Assembly (NCBI GenBank): GCA_900766135.1
Contig: CAAFUF010000010.1
Location: forward strand, 1 to 30,624
Origin: Paenibacillaceae bacterium
Lineage (GTDB): Bacteria; Bacillota; Bacilli; Paenibacillales; Paenibacillaceae
DNA: 30,624 nt
Direction: 5' to 3'
Position numbers and translations under genes: made by a program. Of the stretch, positions 28,420-30,624 are shown piece after piece (positions within the stretch are counted from its first letter, which is position 1; each line of letters opens with the position of its first letter). The notes under the pieces are model-generated. The model was given only the letters and a program-made list of their open reading frames with translations. It did not search any database and was not told the origin of the DNA.

Positions 28420-29475
28420 TTGAGGAAAGCGCTGAAATGGCTGACCGTCCTGCTGTTACTCGTGATCATCGGAGTAGGAGCGGCCGGAATTTATATTTAC
28501 ACGGGCATGTTGCCTGTCGAAGCGAAGGAGCAGCCGGTCAAATTCACGATCGAACCGGGAACGGGGACTTCGGGAATCGCGGAGTTGCTGGAAAACCAGG
28601 GACTAATTAAAAATTCCTTTTTATTCGTTTCGTATTTAAAATGGAAGTCGGAAGGCAGCCGGTTTCAAGCCGGGGTCTACGAAATGAAACCGGGCGCGAC
28701 GTACGACGAAATCATCGCCAAGCTGAACAGCGGCGACGTCGTCAAAGCGGAAATGATCCGGTTTACGATTCCTGAAGGCTTTACCGTCAAGCAAATGGCC
28801 GACAAGCTGGCTGAGGAAGGCTTGGCCGATAAAGCGGCGTTTCTAAAGTTGGCCAAGGATGCCGCCGGTCTTGACGATGAGCTGTTGTCCCAAATCCCAG
28901 CGGATGAGCGATTGACTTACCGGCTGGAAGGTTATCTGTTCCCGGAAACCTATGAACTGAGGAAAGGCAGCAACGAGCAGGATATCATCGCCCGCATGCT
29001 GCAGGAGACGGGAGAGCGGCTTGCCGAGATCCCCGATTTCGCGCAAAAATTGCAATCTCGCGGCCTTACGCTGGGTGAACTGATGACGGTCGCTTCGTTG
29101 GTGGAGCGGGAAGTGGTTGTTGATGCCGAGCGGCCTATGGTAGCGGGAGTCATCTATAACCGGCTGAAGGACGGCATGAAGCTGGAAATCGACGCCACGG
29201 TGCAGTATGTGCTGGATAAACCAAAGGAGCGCCTGCTGAATTCGGATTTAAGAAGCGTGGACAGCCCCTACAATACTTATTTGTATGAAGGGCTACCGCC
29301 GGGACCTATCGCCGCGCCAAGCCTCAAATCGATCGAAGCGGCGCTGGCGCCGAAAGCTTCGGAGTACCTTTTCTACGTAACGAAAAAGGATGGCAGCGGG
29401 GAGCACCTGTTCGCCAAAACCTATAAGGAACATTTGAAGAACATCGAGACTAGCAAGGCTATGGCCAATCAGTAA
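28420..29475 (+). CDS. mltG: Endolytic murein transglycosylase MltG (YceG-like)
   Basis: The protein has 351 residues from a TTG start. AAAGGGGGAAG (28404-28414) lies just upstream, and the product begins basic (MRKALKW), then one membrane anchor (about 8-29). The in-frame ATG at 28333 would translate through the terminator hairpin and add 29 residues without family character. The external domain shows a LysM-like subdomain (about 40-115, TIEPGTGTSGIAELL) and the YceG catalytic region with E229 in ASLVERE. The VIYNRLKDGMKLEIDATVQY and PYNTYLYEGLPPGPIAAPS motifs follow. It cuts nascent glycan strands to set their length. The gene order ruvX-DUF1292-mltG is typical of Bacillota. Confidence 0.95.
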   Translation: MRKALKWLTVLLLLVIIGVGAAGIYIYTGMLPVEAKEQPVKFTIEPGTGTSGIAELLENQGLIKNSFLFVSYLKWKSEGSRFQAGVYEMKPGATYDEIIAKLNSGDVVKAEMIRFTIPEGFTVKQMADKLAEEGLADKAAFLKLAKDAAGLDDELLSQIPADERLTYRLEGYLFPETYELRKGSNEQDIIARMLQETGERLAEIPDFAQKLQSRGLTLGELMTVASLVEREVVVDAERPMVAGVIYNRLKDGMKLEIDATVQYVLDKPKERLLNSDLRSVDSPYNTYLYEGLPPGPIAAPSLKSIEAALAPKASEYLFYVTKKDGSGEHLFAKTYKEHLKNIETSKAMANQ

Positions 29476-29532
29476 TCAAACGGAAGTTCGATAGACGACG
29501 GTTGGCAGCCTCTTAAAGGTGGTAGTAACTAC

Positions 29533-30468
29533 ATGACGAAAAAACCGGAATTGTTGGTCCCTGCCGGCTCGCTGGAAGAGCTGAAACGTTACTTCGCAGC
29601 GGGGGCCGATGCAGCGCTGATCGGTGAAGCCCGGTACGGGATGCGCCTCCCTGGCGACATGACGACCCGGGACATCGCCGAGGCGGTTCAAGCGGCGCGC
29701 GAATGCGGAGCCAAAATCTATGTTAGCCTCAACAACCTGATGACCAATACGATGCTGGAGGATCTTCCCGATTACGTGAAGCAACTGGCGGATTGCGGCG
29801 TGGACGCCGTCGAATTCGGCGATCCGGCCGTGCTTCAGACGGTGCGTAAGGTTGCGCCGCAACTGAAGCTGCACTGGAACGCCGAGATGACCTCCACCAA
29901 CTATGCCACGGCCAATTACTGGGGGACGAAGGGCGCATCCCGCGTGGTGCTGGCGCGCGAGCTGAACATGGACGAGATCACCGCGATGCCTCCTTCGCTG
30001 AACGTTGAGGCGGAGGTTCAGGTGCATGGGATGACCAATATTTATCACTCGAAACGCCGTTTGGTGCAGAGCTACATGACGCATCAAGGACGGCCGGTCG
30101 ATCCGGGCAGCGATCTGAGCCTGAAACGCGGACTGTTTCTCGTCGAAGCGGAGCGGCCGGACGAGAAATTCCCGATTTTCGAGGATGCCAACGGGACGCA
30201 TATCATGAGCTCGGACGACATCTGCATTTTGGAGGATTTGCACCTGCTCATGGCTTCGGGCGTGGACAGCTTTAAAATCGAAACGCTGTTGAAGCCGACG
30301 GCCTATAACGAAATCGTGATTACCTCCTACCGTCAAGCCATCGAAGCTTATATTCGCGACCCGGAAGGGTATGAGTTTGACGAGAGCTGGGTCGAGGCCA
30401 TCCGTGAGGTACAGGACCCGGAGCGGGAGCTTACCTTCGGATTCTTCTACAAAGAACAAGTCTATTGA
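29533..30468 (+). CDS. U32-family peptidase-like tRNA hydroxylation protein (YrrN/TrhP1-like)
   Basis: The protein has 311 residues and begins KKPELLVPAGSLEELKRYFAAGADAALIGEARYGMRLPG, the standard U32 start. HWNAEMTSTN (about 114-123), ARELNMDEI and VHGMTNIYHSKRRLV (about 164-178) follow; the last replaces the usual GxxCxSY-type cysteines. It ends KIETLLKPTAYNEIVITSYRQAI. The B. subtilis homologue YrrN works with YrrO in forming 5-hydroxyuridine at tRNA position 34. Here trmR (yrrM), which lies between yrrL and yrrN in B. subtilis, is absent. The partner yrrO, if present, lies beyond the window, past a repeat element. AAAGGTGG (29516-29522) is the ribosome site. Confidence 0.88.
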   Translation: MTKKPELLVPAGSLEELKRYFAAGADAALIGEARYGMRLPGDMTTRDIAEAVQAARECGAKIYVSLNNLMTNTMLEDLPDYVKQLADCGVDAVEFGDPAVLQTVRKVAPQLKLHWNAEMTSTNYATANYWGTKGASRVVLARELNMDEITAMPPSLNVEAEVQVHGMTNIYHSKRRLVQSYMTHQGRPVDPGSDLSLKRGLFLVEAERPDEKFPIFEDANGTHIMSSDDICILEDLHLLMASGVDSFKIETLLKPTAYNEIVITSYRQAIEAYIRDPEGYEFDESWVEAIREVQDPERELTFGFFYKEQVY

Positions 30469-30474
30469 GAGGAA

Positions 30475-30624
30475 GTCAAAAAGTCGGCTTTTGATCACGA
30501 GGATAAATCGTGGAAGCTTAATCGACATCGAATCTTGAATTCAGCCGGGCCTTCCGTTGCTCACGTAGGCTTACCTACGCTGCGCTACTCAGTCCCTAGC
30601 TTCATCCAACCTTCTCGGTGCTGA
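30475..30624. repeat. Second copy of the TIR element, inverted and cut by the window edge
   Basis: It starts GTCAAAAAGTC (30475-30485), 7 bases after the U32 gene stop, with one base missing relative to the other copy's terminus. From about 30518 to 30617 it matches the reverse complement of 18988-19110: TTGAATTCAGCCGG, CTTCCGTTGCTCACGTA, GCTTCATCCAAC are shared almost exactly. The internal hairpin CGTAGG-CTTA-CCTACG (near 30565-30580) replaces the CGTA...TACG loop of copy 1. It lacks copy 1's ATGTTTCC hairpin. The far end is not in the window. Confidence 0.7.

Overview
The window looks like chromosome of a Gram-positive endospore-former of the Paenibacillus type (Bacillota, moderate-to-high GC). 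This is inferred from gene content and order: a liaF-liaS-liaR block, a T-box-controlled alaS followed by ireB, ruvX, DUF1292, mltG and a U32 peptidase (the Bacillus subtilis yrrI-alaS-yrzL-yrrK-yrzB-yrrL-yrrN order), GlnR-type boxes upstream of glnA, and strong AGGAGG ribosome sites. No rRNA or tRNA gene and no CRISPR array was seen.

Layout. 1-2975: cell-envelope stress module liaF-liaS-liaR, closed by a terminator. 3034-7013: a membrane-anchored HtrA protease, then an OmpR-type response regulator and HAMP histidine kinase that may form a secretion-stress circuit. 7070-8083: ispH. 8121-8950: a secreted CAP-domain protein. 8951-10433: a structured intergenic stretch, then aroF (DAHP synthase) with a clear promoter. 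10463-12096: glnA behind two tandem GlnR-like boxes. 12100-17027: a LacI-family repressor divergent from a GH94 disaccharide phosphorylase and a mutarotase-like protein, with three palindromic operators between them. 17104-18910: serC and trmL. 18923-19164: a 242-bp element with 12-bp terminal inverted repeats. 19198-20195: a maltose-type O-acetyltransferase and a small AbrB-like regulator with a C-terminal zinc-ribbon-like tail. 20196-22757: a repeat-rich accessory island with a decayed 22-23-bp minisatellite, palindromic AACGGAC repeats, long inverted repeats and an intact IS110-family transposase gene. 22758-23834: an AI-2E/YrrI-like permease. 23845-30468: alaS operon region and housekeeping genes. 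30475-30624: the start of a second, inverted copy of the 242-bp element, cut by the window edge.

Function. Most genes are housekeeping: isoprenoid, aromatic, serine and glutamine biosynthesis, tRNA charging and modification, peptidoglycan maturation. Each has legible regulation: a T-box with GCU specifier for alaS, GlnR/TnrA-type boxes for glnA, LacI-type operators for the phosphorylase operon. The material least explained by known features is the non-coding repeat families (18923-19164 with 30475-30624, and 20316-21134) and the structured non-coding flanks of the IS110 element, which may include its guide (bridge) RNA. Family names come from recalled motifs, not from searches.
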